A DNA stretch of 26,877 bases from contig MU646540.1 of the NCBI GenBank assembly GCA_026770585.1, positions 11,796-38,672 on the forward strand, given 5' to 3'. Positions 1 through 11,000 of the stretch are shown piece by piece; position 1 is the stretch's first letter, and every line of letters starts with the position of its first letter. Position numbers and translations under genes: made by a program. Origin of the DNA: Baffinella frigidus. Its lineage: Eukaryota > Cryptophyceae > Cryptomonadales > Baffinellaceae. Under the pieces are notes generated by a model, which saw only the letters and a list, made by a program, of their open reading frames with translations, was not told the origin of the DNA and did no database searches.

Positions 1-677
1 TTAATAGAAAAAGAGTCACAACAACTAACTTTTGTGGGGTAAACAGTCCATCAATTCGAAATCCATTTATGCAAGCTGAGAAGGTCGATGTGAACAGCAC
101 ACTATTTAACTATTCTTTTATATCTCCGAGCGGTGAGATGTCGTGGCTGTTCTCATCATCTTGTCTCCGAGAGGACGTGATGTCTAACGATTTTATCGTT
201 GGCCGTGGAGCCATTGGATTTCTCGGGGACTCCCCCCCCCGGGCGCGGAAAGACATTTCTTGGAGCCATTCATTTTGCTGACGCGTTCTCTCGTGTCAAA
301 ATGATTTTTTGAGGATCTTTTTGAGTATTTTCTTCAAAACGTCCCCCCTTGCGCTATTTTTAGTATTTTTGGGGGGGAAATCTGACATTTTGTCCTGTAG
401 TAATACTACTGCTGATGATTGTTTACTCCACTTCGGTCCTTCTATTTTCCTTGCAAGAGCGTCGGAGAAGGAGATGGAAGCTTCGGAGACGTTAATCGGA
501 TTTTCGGTGTAGTAAAAATCACGTCCTTGGTCATCTAAGCCAGTGGTACGTAATTTTTGTCTCCCATCTCCCGGATCTACCCCCCACAAAGCAGTTGAAG
601 TTTGTTCCTCATTTAGATCCACCTGCCAGAGAAATCATTTCGCATTCAACACATTCAATCACTTCATTTTTCACGAG
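1..677. other. AT-richer flank upstream of the first gene; no gene supported
   Basis: I see no convincing exon here. The first ~540 bases are AT-richer than the rest and hold long C and T runs (for example around 228-240 and 303-380). Two related short phrases, 'tctccgag' followed by 'gatgtc', occur near 123-141 and 165-183. The stretch could be promoter or 5' untranslated sequence of the + strand gene that starts near 678, or the end of an earlier gene. Confidence 0.4.
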
Positions 678-1262
678 ATGCAGGCGATCGACCAGTCCCA
701 GCGCCCCAGACGGCCCAGCTCAGCGGGTTCACGTCGGGAGAGTGGGCATTCAGGGTTCAGGCCGCTGCTGAAGCCCTTCTTGTGGGTGGGTACCATGTTC
801 CCGAGCATAGCCTGGCGAAAAACGAAACCACCAAAGGCGGCTGCGGAAGAGGAGCCCTCCTCAGACCCCGTCGCGACGTTCGACACGTTCTCTCGAGGCA
901 AGCTGGATGCCCAGACACGCACGCGCTCGCTCCCTGTCATGCTCAATAAGGGCATGTCCTCCGCGCACCGCTCCCACTCCGATCCCGCGGGCCGGGACAT
1001 CGTCACGCACGCCCGCGCAGCCCTCGGGGTGGCGCGCGACGGCGCACACGCCCGCTCACCCGAGGGCGCCGGCGCGCGCCTCCTCGACCGGGTGCTCCAG
1101 CTGCGCGCACGCGAAGCCGCCGTCAATCGAGCCAAGAAGATCGCATCGCCCAAGCTTCACTACGGGATGACGGTCAAGAAAGCTGAGCCCGTAGAGGGGT
1201 TCGCGTGGACGTTCGCGCGGCCGGAGCACATGCTGGAGGGGGAGGGGAGGGGGGAGGATCAC
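678..1262 (+). CDS. Unrecognised basic, Ser/Arg-rich protein, probable first exon
   Basis: This is a 195-codon stretch with strongly GC-rich third positions, unlike its flanks. An upstream in-frame ATG exists at 543, but the GC rise and the codon bias begin near the ATG at 678 (context cacgagATGC), so I prefer 678. The N-terminal third is rich in Arg, Ser and Pro. A more structured part follows (residues ~110-180) with helix-like segments such as ARLLDRVLQLRAREAAVNRA and then PKLHYGMTVKK and EGFAWTFARPEHML. No signal peptide, membrane helix or known motif is visible. The frame runs on to a stop at 1266-1268. However, a coding-looking stretch resumes after a possible 36-base intron (1263-1298), so I end the exon at the GT at 1263. 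The antisense frame (671-1153) is open too but reads as low-complexity Arg/Ala/Ser. Function unknown. Confidence 0.55.
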
Positions 1263-1298
1263 GTTTGAAGGTGTAGTCGTAGGTAGTTCGTCCCAGAG

Positions 1299-1373
1299 GG
1301 CGAGGCGTTCTTCTCCCTCAACGAGCGCGCATCCAAGTTGCTCCGCGGTGGCTCGGGGATGAGAGAGGGCAAG
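1299..1373 (+). CDS. Possible second exon of the 678 gene
   Basis: Twenty-five codons beginning GEAFFSLNERASKLLRG and ending GMREGK, followed by a GT (gtggcg) at 1374. It would join the previous exon in phase 0 across a 36-base intron that starts gtttga and ends cccagag. The composition looks coding, but the very short intron and weak donor make this a low-confidence model. The frame stays open to a TAG at 1515. If the intron is wrong, the protein simply ends at 1268. Confidence 0.35.
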
Positions 1374-1517
1374 GTGGCGCGCACGTTGAATGAAATCAAC
1401 TTCCCACGCCACACATGTGCCGCTGCCACCCCGCGTACTCTCCTCACTTGTACTCTCCGTGCGATTTGTTCCGGGGAATGGTTACCCCGGATATCCGGGG
1501 CTGACGGTACCCCGTAG

Positions 1518-1727
1518 CTGTTTGAGCGATCAGCTAGATGGATTTATTTGAAAGACTCTCGTTCTGATCACGGGACGATGACGCAAGGCTGCCCCCCACC
1601 CATGCGGGCACCGCAATAACATTACTTGCGACCTCTCCTGAAAAATGTCAGATGCATCGTAGGCTTCTCCATTGTAAGATGGGTACTTGGATAGCTCTTT
1701 GAGGAGTCGGGGCTGATGAAGAGCGGT
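1518..1727. other. Spacer before the telomere-like block; no feature seen
   Basis: About 210 bases with no exon-like frame. Short GGTACC and CCGGATATCCGG palindromes are present just upstream (1476-1510). Telomere-like repeats begin at about 1728. Confidence 0.3.
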
Positions 1728-2210
1728 ACCCTAAGCCCTAAACCCTAAAGCCTAAACCTTAAACCCTGAACCCTGAACCCTCAACCCTAAATCCTAGAAC
1801 CTAACCCTAAACCCTAAACCCCAAACCCTAAAACCTTATCCCAAAACACTAAACCATAACCCCTAAACCCCAAACCCTAAACCTTGAACCCTGAACCCTG
1901 AACCCCAAACCCGTAACCCCAAACCCTAAACCCTAAACCCTAAACCCTCATCCCTGAACCATAAACCCCAAACCCCAAACCACAAACCCTAAACCCTAAA
2001 CCCTAAACCCCAAGCCTGAACCCGAAACCCTAAACTCTAAACCCTGAACCCTAAACCCTAAACCCTACAACCCTAAACCCTGAACCCTCATCCCTAAACC
2101 CCCTAACCCCTAACCCCTAAACCTTAAGCCCTAAACCCTAAACCCTGAACCCTAAACCCTAAACCCCAAACCCTGAACCCTAAACCCTAAACCCTAAACC
2201 CCACACCCTT
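1728..2210. repeat. Degenerate CCCTAAA telomere-like array
   Basis: Dozens of 7-mers close to CCCTAAA (variants CCCTGAA, CCCCAAA, CCCGAAA, CCCTCAA) run uninterrupted on the + strand. This is the C-rich strand of a TTTAGGG-type telomere repeat. Strong degeneracy and internal position make it an interstitial array, not a working chromosome end. Confidence 0.9.
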
Positions 2211-3285
2211 TAGGGTTGAGAGTTTAGTATTTAGGGGTTTGGGTTTCGGGTTTCGGGTTTTGGGTTTCGGGTTTCGGGTTTACGATTTGGGGATAAGGGT
2301 TTAGGGTTTAGGGTTTAGGGTTTAGGGTTTAGGGTTCAGGGTTTAGGATTTAGGGTTAAGGATTAAGGGTCTAGGGTCCAGGGTTTAGGGCTTGGGGTGT
2401 CGTTTTTCGGGTTTCGGGTTTCGGGTTTAGGATTCAGGGTTGGGGGATGAAGGGTTGAATGTTGGGATTAGGGTTTAGGGTTTAGAGTTTAGGGTTAGAA
2501 GGTTTTGGGCTTAGGATTTAAGATGTAGGGTTTAAGATTTATGTTTTAGGTTTTAGGTTTACGATTCAGTGTTTAGGATTTAGAGTTTAGGATTTGAGAT
2601 TTGGGGTTTAGGAATGAGGGTTTAGGGTTTATGGTTTTAAGGTTTAGGGTTCAGGGGTTTAGGGTTCAGGATTTAGGGTTTCGGGTTTCGGGTTTAAGGT
2701 TTAGGGTTCAGAGTTCAGGGCTTATGGTTTAGGATTTAGGGTTTGGGGTTTAGGGTTGAGGCTTGAGGCTTGAGGTTGAAGGGTTGAGGGTTTGGTGCTG
2801 GGGGCTTAGGGTTTAGGTTTTAGAGATTTAGGTTTTAGGGTTTAGGGTTTTAGGGTTTAGGGGTTCGGGTTTAGGGTTTAGGGCTTAGGGTTCAGGGTTT
2901 AGTGTTGAGTGTTTAGGGTTTAGGGTTTTAGTGTTTAGTGTTTATTGTTTATTGTTTAGTGTTTTGTGTTTAGGGTTTAGTGTTCAGGGTTTAGGATTGA
3001 GTGTTTATGTTTTGAAACTTAGGGTTTAGGGTTTAGGGTTTAGGGTTTAGGGTTTAGGGTTTAGGGTTTAGGGTTTAGGGTTTAGGGTTTAGGGTTTGGG
3101 GTTCAGGTTATAGGGTTTAGGGTTTAGGGTTCAGGGTTGAGGGTTTCAGGGTTTAGTGTCTAGGGTTTAGGGTTTTGGGTTCAGTGTTTAGGGTCCAGGG
3201 TTTAGGGCTTAGGATTTAGGGGTTATGGTTTTGGGTTTAGGGTTCAGGGTTTATGTTTCAGTGCTTAGGGTTGAGGGTCTAGGCT
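2211..3285. repeat. Degenerate TTTAGGG telomere-like array, opposite orientation
   Basis: The same repeat continues with the G-rich strand on +. Variants are TTTCGGG, TTCAGGG and TTTGGGG. A near-perfect run of about ten TTTAGGG units lies at ~3018-3097, so this part is younger or better maintained. With 1728-2210 it forms a C-rich-then-G-rich inverted pair. Confidence 0.9.
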
Positions 3286-4595
3286 CTCATGCCGCTGTGG
3301 CAGATTCCGGTGGGTCCCCCTGAACATATATCTCTCAGTCTTTCTTCGTACACGCCGTGCAGATTGTGCAGCTCCTTTTCTTCTAGGGTCTACGTGGGTC
3401 CACCGGTATCCAAAACGTATCATCTTGCGGGTTCTTGCATTCGAGACACCCCTGTACAGAAAATGAAAATAGGTGTGAGAGAGACCTTTTATTCATACCA
3501 ACACAACCACCACGAATTTTCCCCAACGGTCAGTGTCGTCCGGAGTTTCTCTCTCAGAGTGGGAGTTGCCCTCCTCCCAGTGGGGCTTGATGTGAACCGA
3601 AAGGACGCATGGCCTTTCTGCATAACAAGTTCCGGTGTTCGCCTATGTTGGGAGCTCGTAGAATCTCGAGGACCTGAAGGACAGAGAGAGGAAGCTCTCT
3701 TTCTTTCCCGGGGATGGAGAGATGTTGCGCCCCTGTCTCCGTTCGGTGAAGCGTGCCTGTGTTGTCAGAGGTTGCTGCTCGAGTCTGGCGCCGTGATTAC
3801 TGTTACCTGATTACTGATTACTGATTACTGATCACTGTGTGTGTGTCAAGAAGCACAATCACTGTCGCTTTCGCTCGCTCGCCCTTTCTCTGCCGTGCTC
3901 TATCCGCTCTCTCTCTCCCTCTAGGATTGGTTAACCAAATCTTGAGAAAGTCCTTCACTGATACCAAAATGGCAAACAACATAGTTTTTTGGGGAGAGCC
4001 GTAATCCATCAATCCAGGATTGTGAGTGTGGCAAGCCACTTAGCAGCGACCGGTGCCTTCGGGAAGCGGTCCATCTAAACAATTCCTATGGAAAAATGGC
4101 GAATCCTTTCACCAGTAACGTGACCAAACTTGCTGGAAATCCGGGCAGGTTAGACATCACACAGCCACAGCCCAACACCAGATTGTGTGTGAGAATCTTT
4201 AAACAGCAAGAGGCTGACCGGCCTAAGGAAATTTCCTTCCGGGGTTCCTCGCGAATAAGGTCACGAGCCACCCTAGGGTCCTACATGAGCCCTATTCTTA
4301 GAACCCTAGGACCGGCCTAAGAGAAAAGATATATTTTTAGGACCTCTAGGATTGATTCGGGCCCACCGGGCACCTGACCCTTCCGTGATATGTCCTTGCT
4401 CACCAATAACCACATAATGCCACGCCTGATTGCTCGCGGGTGCTCCGCTCTTCCGAGCGTCCATTGAAACATGTACACAATGCTGATGACTTTTAGAAAC
4501 CGCTGAAAAGGGAAAATTGAAATTTCCTCTGCCGCCCGGAGGTGTGTGCAGTCGTACCGGCAGGGCGACGCGGGTGGGTGCAGGCTGGTAGGCCC
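3286..4595. other. Gene-poor region with short repeats
   Basis: A 173-codon + frame (3289-3810) is open, but its product is low complexity with mixed composition, so I do not call it. A 'tgattac' microsatellite and a (GT)n tract lie at 3798-3847. Bases 4036-4088 carry a dispersed repeat (ccacttagcagc ... tccatctaaac) also seen near 7940, 20750 and 23935. Bases 4252-4360 hold CCTAGG-rich sequence related to foldbacks elsewhere in the window. Confidence 0.4.
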
Positions 4596-4716
4596 TACAG
4601 GGGTACCTCGCTCATAAGAAACTGCCCCCCCCCTAGGATCACCATAGGGCCCTAGGCATAGGCCTGCTGTAGGGTCCTAGCGGGGGTTGGTTTCTTATGA
4701 GCGAGGTACCCCTGTA
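4596..4716. repeat. Foldback element with 27-bp perfect arms
   Basis: The left arm 4596-4622 (tacaggggtacctcgctcat...) is the exact reverse complement of 4690-4716. The centre is rich in CCTAGG and CTAGG. No clear target duplication flanks it. Related half-elements with 'cccctgta' ends and GTGCGTGTCCTT lie near 5297-5325 and 10306-10335. Confidence 0.75.
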
Positions 4717-4903
4717 ACTGAGCAGAAAGGCTCCCTGGTGCGCATCGAGGGTTGCGGAGAAGCGCGCCTCTTCTTACCAACGGGTGCGGCCTGAGCGAGA
4801 GTTGCGCGGTGCGAAAGAACACGTGATCGTGCCGCGTTGGTTCGTTCGCCCGCTCTCTCGCCTACTCAGCTGCGGTGTCTCCGAATCACAGGTCTGGAAA
4901 CAG

Positions 4904-5006
4904 CTAGCGCAGCTGAGCTCTGTTCTTTCCCCAGAGATGGGGGCGTTTGCGCCCCTGTATCTGTTCGCACACATCGTGTGCAGTACGCACGATCTCTCTC
5001 CAGGTC
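4904..5006 (-). CDS. Membrane-protein gene, exon 8 and stop
   Basis: Acceptor gggcag|G enters in phase 2, matching exon 7, and reads TWREIVRTAHDVCEQIQGRK to a TAG at 4904-4906. Composition is coding-like and the phase fits. The same DNA also has an open + frame, so confidence is moderate. Confidence 0.5.
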
Positions 5007-8000
5007 CTGCCCAGACACAGCCTCGGTGGGGGTGCACACACGGCGGCCGAGTTGGTAGTAAATAATAAAGGTCTCTCTCTTCTGTACTGACACAGGATAA
5101 GAGTGCGCGGGGGCAGAGTCGAAAGTAAGGTCACGCACCGCCCTAGAGTCCTACCCACCAGCCCTCAGAGTTGGAGCAAATCGCCTTTTTCTATCGCCTT
5201 GATTTGTACTGAAGGCTGTCGCATTGCGACGACCTCTGGTCGCCTTGATTTGAAGCACGACCTCTGGTCGCCTTGATTGCGTTAGTCCTAGAGGGGGTGC
5301 GTGTCCTTGATCGCGAGAAACCCCTGTATTCCGCGCCTCCCGCTCTCTCGCATGCAGCGGTACATACATGAATCTCAAGGCTCCGGGGAAACCGACTTGG
5401 TGTGTACATACATGTAAAAAAATGGAGACCGACCGGTTCTGCTTGCGCGTTTTTAATTTGAGAAAACGGCGACCGACCGACCGATGTCGGAGCACCCGTG
5501 TTCTTGGCCCACCCGTAACGAAACGTTTTGTAACGCACCGTTTCGAGCCTTATGGTACAAATGAGGTCCCGCAGTCTCGAAGTCGGGAAGTCGAAAAACG
5601 GCCTACATTTACCGGGACCGCTCTACAAGCCCCGGTCAAGCGTTTTTGCAGCGGTATTTGAGTCCTTCAAGACGTCTCAGCTCTACACCCCCCGCCCCCC
5701 CCGCTGTACATTCCAAGCCCCTCACATACATTGCACGCCCCTGTCACGCGCGCTTGCAGCGGTATTTGAGAGGCCCCCGAGTACACATCCCGCCCCTCCC
5801 GCTGTACATTGCAAGCCCCTTTCACGCGTTCTTGCAGCGGTACTTGAGGCTCTCGAGGCGGCGCAGCTCCGCGCGCGTCCCAGAACACGCCTCCAGGAAG
5901 AACACCTGTAAGGGAGAATCCGTATCTCCTCAGGAACTCTAACTAACTTCAATTACAGATCCCTGCGGAATCATAAGTAATTTTTATTGCTGGCCAAGTA
6001 ACGTTTGTTGCAGGTCCCTACGAAATAGTGAATACGGGCGAAGAGATTCTAATTACAGATCCCGAAGTAATGGTGAATACGGGCGAAGTAACTTTAATTA
6101 CGGATCCCTAGGAAATGGTGAACACGGGCGAAGTAACGGTATTTGAGGCTCTCGAGGCGTCACAGCCCCGCGCGCGTCCCAGAACACGCCTCCAGGAAGA
6201 ACACCTGTAAGGGAAAAGCTGTGTCAACGTAGGCCTTAATACGTCCACCCTTATCCGGGGAAACCTATTTTTCTTTAGTTTGATGGCAAGGAAAATTACT
6301 ACACAAATGCTTTAATATTACTAATAAGAACGAATTGTGTAGTAATTTTCCTTGCCATCAAACTAAAGAAAAATAGGTTTCCCCGGATAAACCCGGCAGG
6401 GCTCCTGGCCAAGCAGGGGCGAGATCGAGATGTCTTCATGCCCGATGCCGTGCAATTTAAACCGCCTTTTATTCTATCTTAAGGGTGAATTGCCTCATAT
6501 TTTGCTATCTTACCACGCAAGAGTGTAGGGCAGAGTGCCGTGTAGTAAAAATAGCCACATCTGGCTATTTTGAAAAGTTCATAAGTCAACATTCTCCGCC
6601 GAGAAAAATCGAAATTTCGGAAAGTTGATACAAATTCCGTGTGAACTGACTTGTTTTCCCAGGTCAGTCTTACACTCTTGCGTGGTAGCTTCGACGTAGC
6701 TGTAAAATAGCTCAAAATCCACCCCACGATAGCAAAGACACGGTTTAAACTGCATGGCCTCGTCCACGAGTCTCTCTCGTTGTACACTCTAGACCCTGGA
6801 CCATACTGTCAACCACCGAGGCTCGTCACCTGTCCGACCGAGGCTCGTCACCTGTCCGACCGAGGCTCACACGTACACCCCAAACAGTTTCAAACCCCAG
6901 ACCCGACGATCCCACGTACCTACACGGCGATTGGTCCTAGGATACCAGCTGCCATTCCGAACCAGAACACAGGCGAGAGCGAGGCGCCTGTCTCCTTACA
7001 CACCCTACACCATACACCCCCCACAATTTTTTTGAACCCTTTTAAAACCGTAGACCCCGAACCCCCAAAGCGCATACCGTCTTTCACACCCTAGACCCTA
7101 AACCGCAAGCTGTTTTCAAACCCTTTTCGAAACCCAGACCCGAAGCGCCGAAAGAGCGTACGCTCGTGCACAGCTCTTGGCCCTAGGAGTCCTGCCGCCA
7201 TGCCGAGCCAGAGCACGGGCGAGAGCGAGACTCGCGTCGCCGCTCTTGTCGCCAACCACGCCCACAACGACGCCATAAATGTGCTTTACCTACCCTTTTG
7301 TACTGGATTTCCGCTCCAAATTGATTTCCCGCTCTGAATTAATTTTCTGGCGTTGACGCAGGCAGAGGTAGATCACCTGAACGGCGATGGGGCCCAGGAG
7401 TCCAGCCGACATGGCGAGCCAGAGCACGGGCGAGAGGGAGGCGCGCGTCGCCGTTCTTGTCGCCAGCCACGCCCACAACACCGCCGACTGCGTCAGGGGT
7501 TATCAGGGTTTTAGGGCATATAGGGTAGGGGGTGATGGGTAGGGGGCAGGGGGTAGGGGGTAGGGGGTAGGGGTTAAGGGGTAGGGGATCGGGGGTAGCT
7601 TTTATAGGGGTTAGGGGTTAGGGGGTAGAGGGAGGCGCGCGTTGCTGCTCTTGTCGCCAGCCACTCTTGGCCCACACGACCGCCCACTCTTCGGGTTGAG
7701 GGTTCAGGGGCCCGCGCAGCGCTAGCAAATCGGTCAGACTTTGACCTTGTTGCACCAGGCAAATCGGTCAAACTTTGTGGCCCACAAGACCGCCGACTCT
7801 TCGGGTTGAGGGTTCGAGGGCGCGCGCAGCGCCAGTGAAGAGCTCAACACTAGAGCGGTTGCGGAAAAACTTGGCCGATTTCAACGAGAGATGTTTTCAG
7901 AAATTCAGAGGTTTTGCACCAGGACGTGACATGAAACCGGTCCATCTAAACGATTCTGGTACAAATTCTAAAAAAAAATCTCGTTGAAATCGGCCAAGTT

Positions 8001-11000
8001 TTCCCGCAACCGCTCTAGTGCTGCGCGCGCGCGGATAAGAGGGGACCTGCCCCCATTCTGAGCTAGAGCACGCGCGAGAGGGAGCTTCCCTAAACCCTAA
8101 ACCCTGATTCCTTAGGCCACTTCTTAAAAGGCACGCCATTATCTGGGATTATGGCCATAATCCCAGATTATGACGAATTCGACCTCTTAAAGGCGCTATT
8201 ATCCGCTTAAAATAATGACGTCCATTATTTTTGGCGTCCGGACGTCATAATCCGACCGGATTATGGCGTCAAATCCCGACGTCATTATTTCCGGAATGCT
8301 GGGGCCGCCGGATGCTTTCGCGCTGCTCTGCCGCGGGGGGGCGCCGCCCGCGCGGCAAAAACGCGGGCGAACGCTCGGGGTGGGCATGGAACAGGGCGGG
8401 GAGCAGCGTCCCCGCGCTGAGCGGGCCGCGGCCGCGGGTGAGCCGTCGGCCAGCGTGGCCAGAAGGGATCCTCGTCCTGGCCCACGGGCACCACGGCCGA
8501 ACGCCGCGGAGAAAGCGAGATCAGCATGCACCATCCGGGAGAGCTCGACGATGGCTGTGGCACCACCGAAGGACGCCCTGGTCGTGGCACCAGAGACGGA
8601 GCTACGAGCTCCAACGCGCGCCCGCCCTCCCCATCCGGAGGATTTTGTAAAGCAAAAGAGTTTGTGCAATGATACCCGATTATGACGTTCGAGATTCCGG
8701 ATTAATGAATCCTTTTAAGATTGGACCGACGCCATAATTCACAACGCCATAATCCAGGATTATGGCGTACTGGATTATGCCCTTTTAAGAAGTGGCCTTA
8801 CAACGAAATCCAGGGTTAGGGGTCGGGGGGTAGAGGGTCGGCGCGCGTTGCCGCTCGTGTCGCCAGCCACCCCCACAACACCGCCCACTGCTTCAGGGGT
8901 TTGGGGTGAGGGTTTCGAGGGTAGGGGGTAGGGGTTAAGGGGTAGGGGATAGGGGGTAGGTTTTACGGGGGTTAGAGGTTAGCAGGTAGGGGGTTAGCAG
9001 GTAGGGGGTAGAGGGGAGGCTCGCGTCGCTGCTCATGTCACCAGCAACCCCCAGAGCACTGCGCACTGCTCCAGGGGTTGCGATTTAGGGGGTAGAGTGT
9101 AGGGTGAATGGATTGAGCTGGTTCGATTTTTCGGCACAACGAGGGCAGCAGGGGTGAGGGTTTAGGGGCTAGAGTTTAGGGTTTTGGGAGTAGGCTTGGT
9201 GGACACACAGAGCTGCATCTGGAGGGTTGGGTACCGCTGGGATGTCTGGAAGGAAGCAAGTGCCGACATACGCGGAGAAACCACGCAGGTCACTACCACG
9301 CCAGAATGATCGAGGGAAACCGACGCCTTATCCACGTAAGATCTGACGTGGTTGACTTTAGCTTTCAGGGCATTTCCCCTGAACGTTGTCAAAAGTGGAT
9401 GTTTCGAGCCCTCTGTCGTGGTAGTGGAATTTTCAGAACGCGACGTTTGGTTTCGTGGTACTAAATGAGTGTGTGGGACCTGGTGAGACATACCTCCTCG
9501 TCCTTTCCATGTCCGCGCTTGTACCCAGAATCGCAAAACCCGGTACAAAATTAAAAACAAGACTTGTAGCTGCGATTACACGTTACGACCTCTGGCGTGG
9601 GTAGTCGTTTTCACTCATCGAACAGTGTCATCACTCATCAAAAATATTCGAGAGTAACACATAATAAGAGGGTTTTCACCCGGGAACATGTTTAATTTCA
9701 AAGAAAATGGCCTATCAAACCGGATTCTGGCCCTAATTCAATTTAATTAGGGCCCTAATTAACCTTCCTCCAACTCCTATGAACCAACAGGGATCCGTTT
9801 TCTTTTAAAATCAAGAAGTGCCCGGATCAGTTCCGCACCGCGAGGGCGGCGGTGGCGCCGACGTGGATCGCCCTGTTCTCCCGCGCGCTGCTCCCGTTCC
9901 CCATAACCTGCCGCACCAGGCAAACCGGTCAAACTTTGAGCGATTTGACCGGTAGGGGGTGTAAATGGGGGGGTGCGCGCTCAAGGCAGCGCGCTCCGCT
10001 CTTATCCGGGGAAACCTATTTTTCTTTAGTTTGAGGTCAACGAAAATTACTACACGGTTCGTTCTTATTAGTAATATTAAAGCAGTCGTGTAGTAATTTT
10101 CGTGGCCATCAAACTAAAGAAAAATAGGTTTCCCCGGATGAGCTCTGTCCCCTTAACCTGTCGCACCGCGCGTTTGACCGATACATGCGTTTTTCGCGAA
10201 TGAGGACAGGCAACGTCCCTAGGGTGGTCCCTATACTTCCTAGGACTAGCCCTACCGTAGGTCCCTATGCTCCTAGGACTAGCCCTACCGTAGGACCCCA
10301 GCGCGGTGCGTGTCCTTACTCGCTGGTCAACCCTGTATAGTGTGTGTAGGTGGTGCCACAGCCATCGTCGAGCTCTCCCGGATGGTGCATGCTGATCTCG
10401 CTTTCTCCGCGGCGTTCGGCCGTGGTGCCCGTGGGCCAGGACGAGGATCCCTTCTGGCCACGCTGGCCGACGGCTCGCGTACCCCTCATGAGGGGTACGC
10501 GCTGCTGGGGGGACCTTATTTGTTGCGCCAGGCAAATCGGTCAAACTTTGACCGATTTCATCACCTTTCGCACCAGGCGTTTGACCGATAAGGTGCGTAA
10601 ATGAGGGGTACGCGCTGCCCTTCCCCATAACCTGTCGCGCCATGCAAATCGGACCGATTTGACCGATTTGACCGATAGGGTGTTTGAAAGAGGGGTGCGC
10701 GGTGCTGGGGAGGTACTGCAACATCGCTAACTGGAATCTTATCCCGAGGCGGGCTTCTTGGGATTGGGGATTAGGGTTTGGGGTTCAGGGGTTAAGGTTC
10801 AGGGTTTAGGGTTTAGGGTTTAGGGTTTAGGGTGTAGGTTTTAGGGTGTAGGGTTTAGGGTTTAGGTTTTAGGTTTTAGGTTTTAGGGTTAAGGGTCTAG
10901 GGTTTAGGGTTTAGTAGTTCCACACCACCTTCCAGCGGTGTGGAGCGGCGCGTCAGGCGGATTTTTGGACTCTTCTCAAGTCGATAATCTTGGTGTATGG

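Larger units (their letters stand above)
5906..7376 (-). other. Membrane-protein gene, intron 6
   Basis: From its donor side it holds a nearly full exon 6 copy (7190-7276) and the 3' edge of another with a gtacgt donor (6916-6990). A foldback (6445-6757), a TYATCCGG palindrome (6251-6390) and a ~75-bp copy of the exon 7 5' edge with its acceptor (6137-6213) follow. Bases 5945-6140 are a tandem repeat of roughly 50 bp built on 'aattacagatccc ... ggtgaatacgggcgaagtaac'. Confidence 0.55.
7488..9838 (-). other. Membrane-protein gene, intron 5
   Basis: Next to the donor, a TYATCCGG-type element (9676-9829) begins only five to nine bases into the intron. Toward the acceptor there are several echoes of the exon 6 5' edge with acceptors (9013-9074, 8838-8897, 7630-7675), G-rich telomere-like and TAGGGGG repeats (7510-7620, 8925-9015), a foldback (7848-8020) and a 688-bp inverted-repeat element (8113-8800). 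A 132-codon - frame at 9162-9560 is not supported as an exon. Confidence 0.55.
9908..10710. repeat. ~100-bp repeat units with a TTTGACCGATTT palindrome
   Basis: Units of the type 'ccccataacctgtcgcacc / ggcaaatcggtcaaac / tttgaccgatttgaccg / taaatgaggggtgcgcgc' occur at 9908-9985, 10150-10180, 10525-10610 and 10618-10700, with a shorter relative at 7733-7780. Each starts with a copy of the exon 5 acceptor edge, so they are probably tandem copies of that exon-intron junction. Confidence 0.65.

Noticed and set aside
1728-3285. Telomere-telomere fusion point
   Set aside because: The repeat polarity is the reverse of what a fusion leaves (C-rich first, then G-rich).
3289-3810. 173-codon + frame
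   Set aside because: Mixed, Cys- and Ser-rich composition without GC-rich third positions; no splice or family support.
5150-5661. Several overlapping ~100-codon frames on both strands
   Set aside because: No codon bias or matching splice phase; the region is intron with exon 7 echoes and direct repeats.
7848-8020. CACTA-superfamily transposon
   Set aside because: The ends begin CACTA, but there is no 3-bp target duplication and no coding sequence; kept as an unclassified foldback.
8440-8567. Captured fragment as an additional exon of the membrane-protein gene
   Set aside because: The frame that looks coding would enter in phase 1, while exons 5 and 6 join directly in phase 0; it also lies inside a transposon-like element.
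9162-9560. 132-codon - strand frame
   Set aside because: No phase fit with exons 5 and 6, Thr/Ser-rich with no recognisable pattern; partly an imperfect inverted repeat (ccacgcc / gtggtagtgg).
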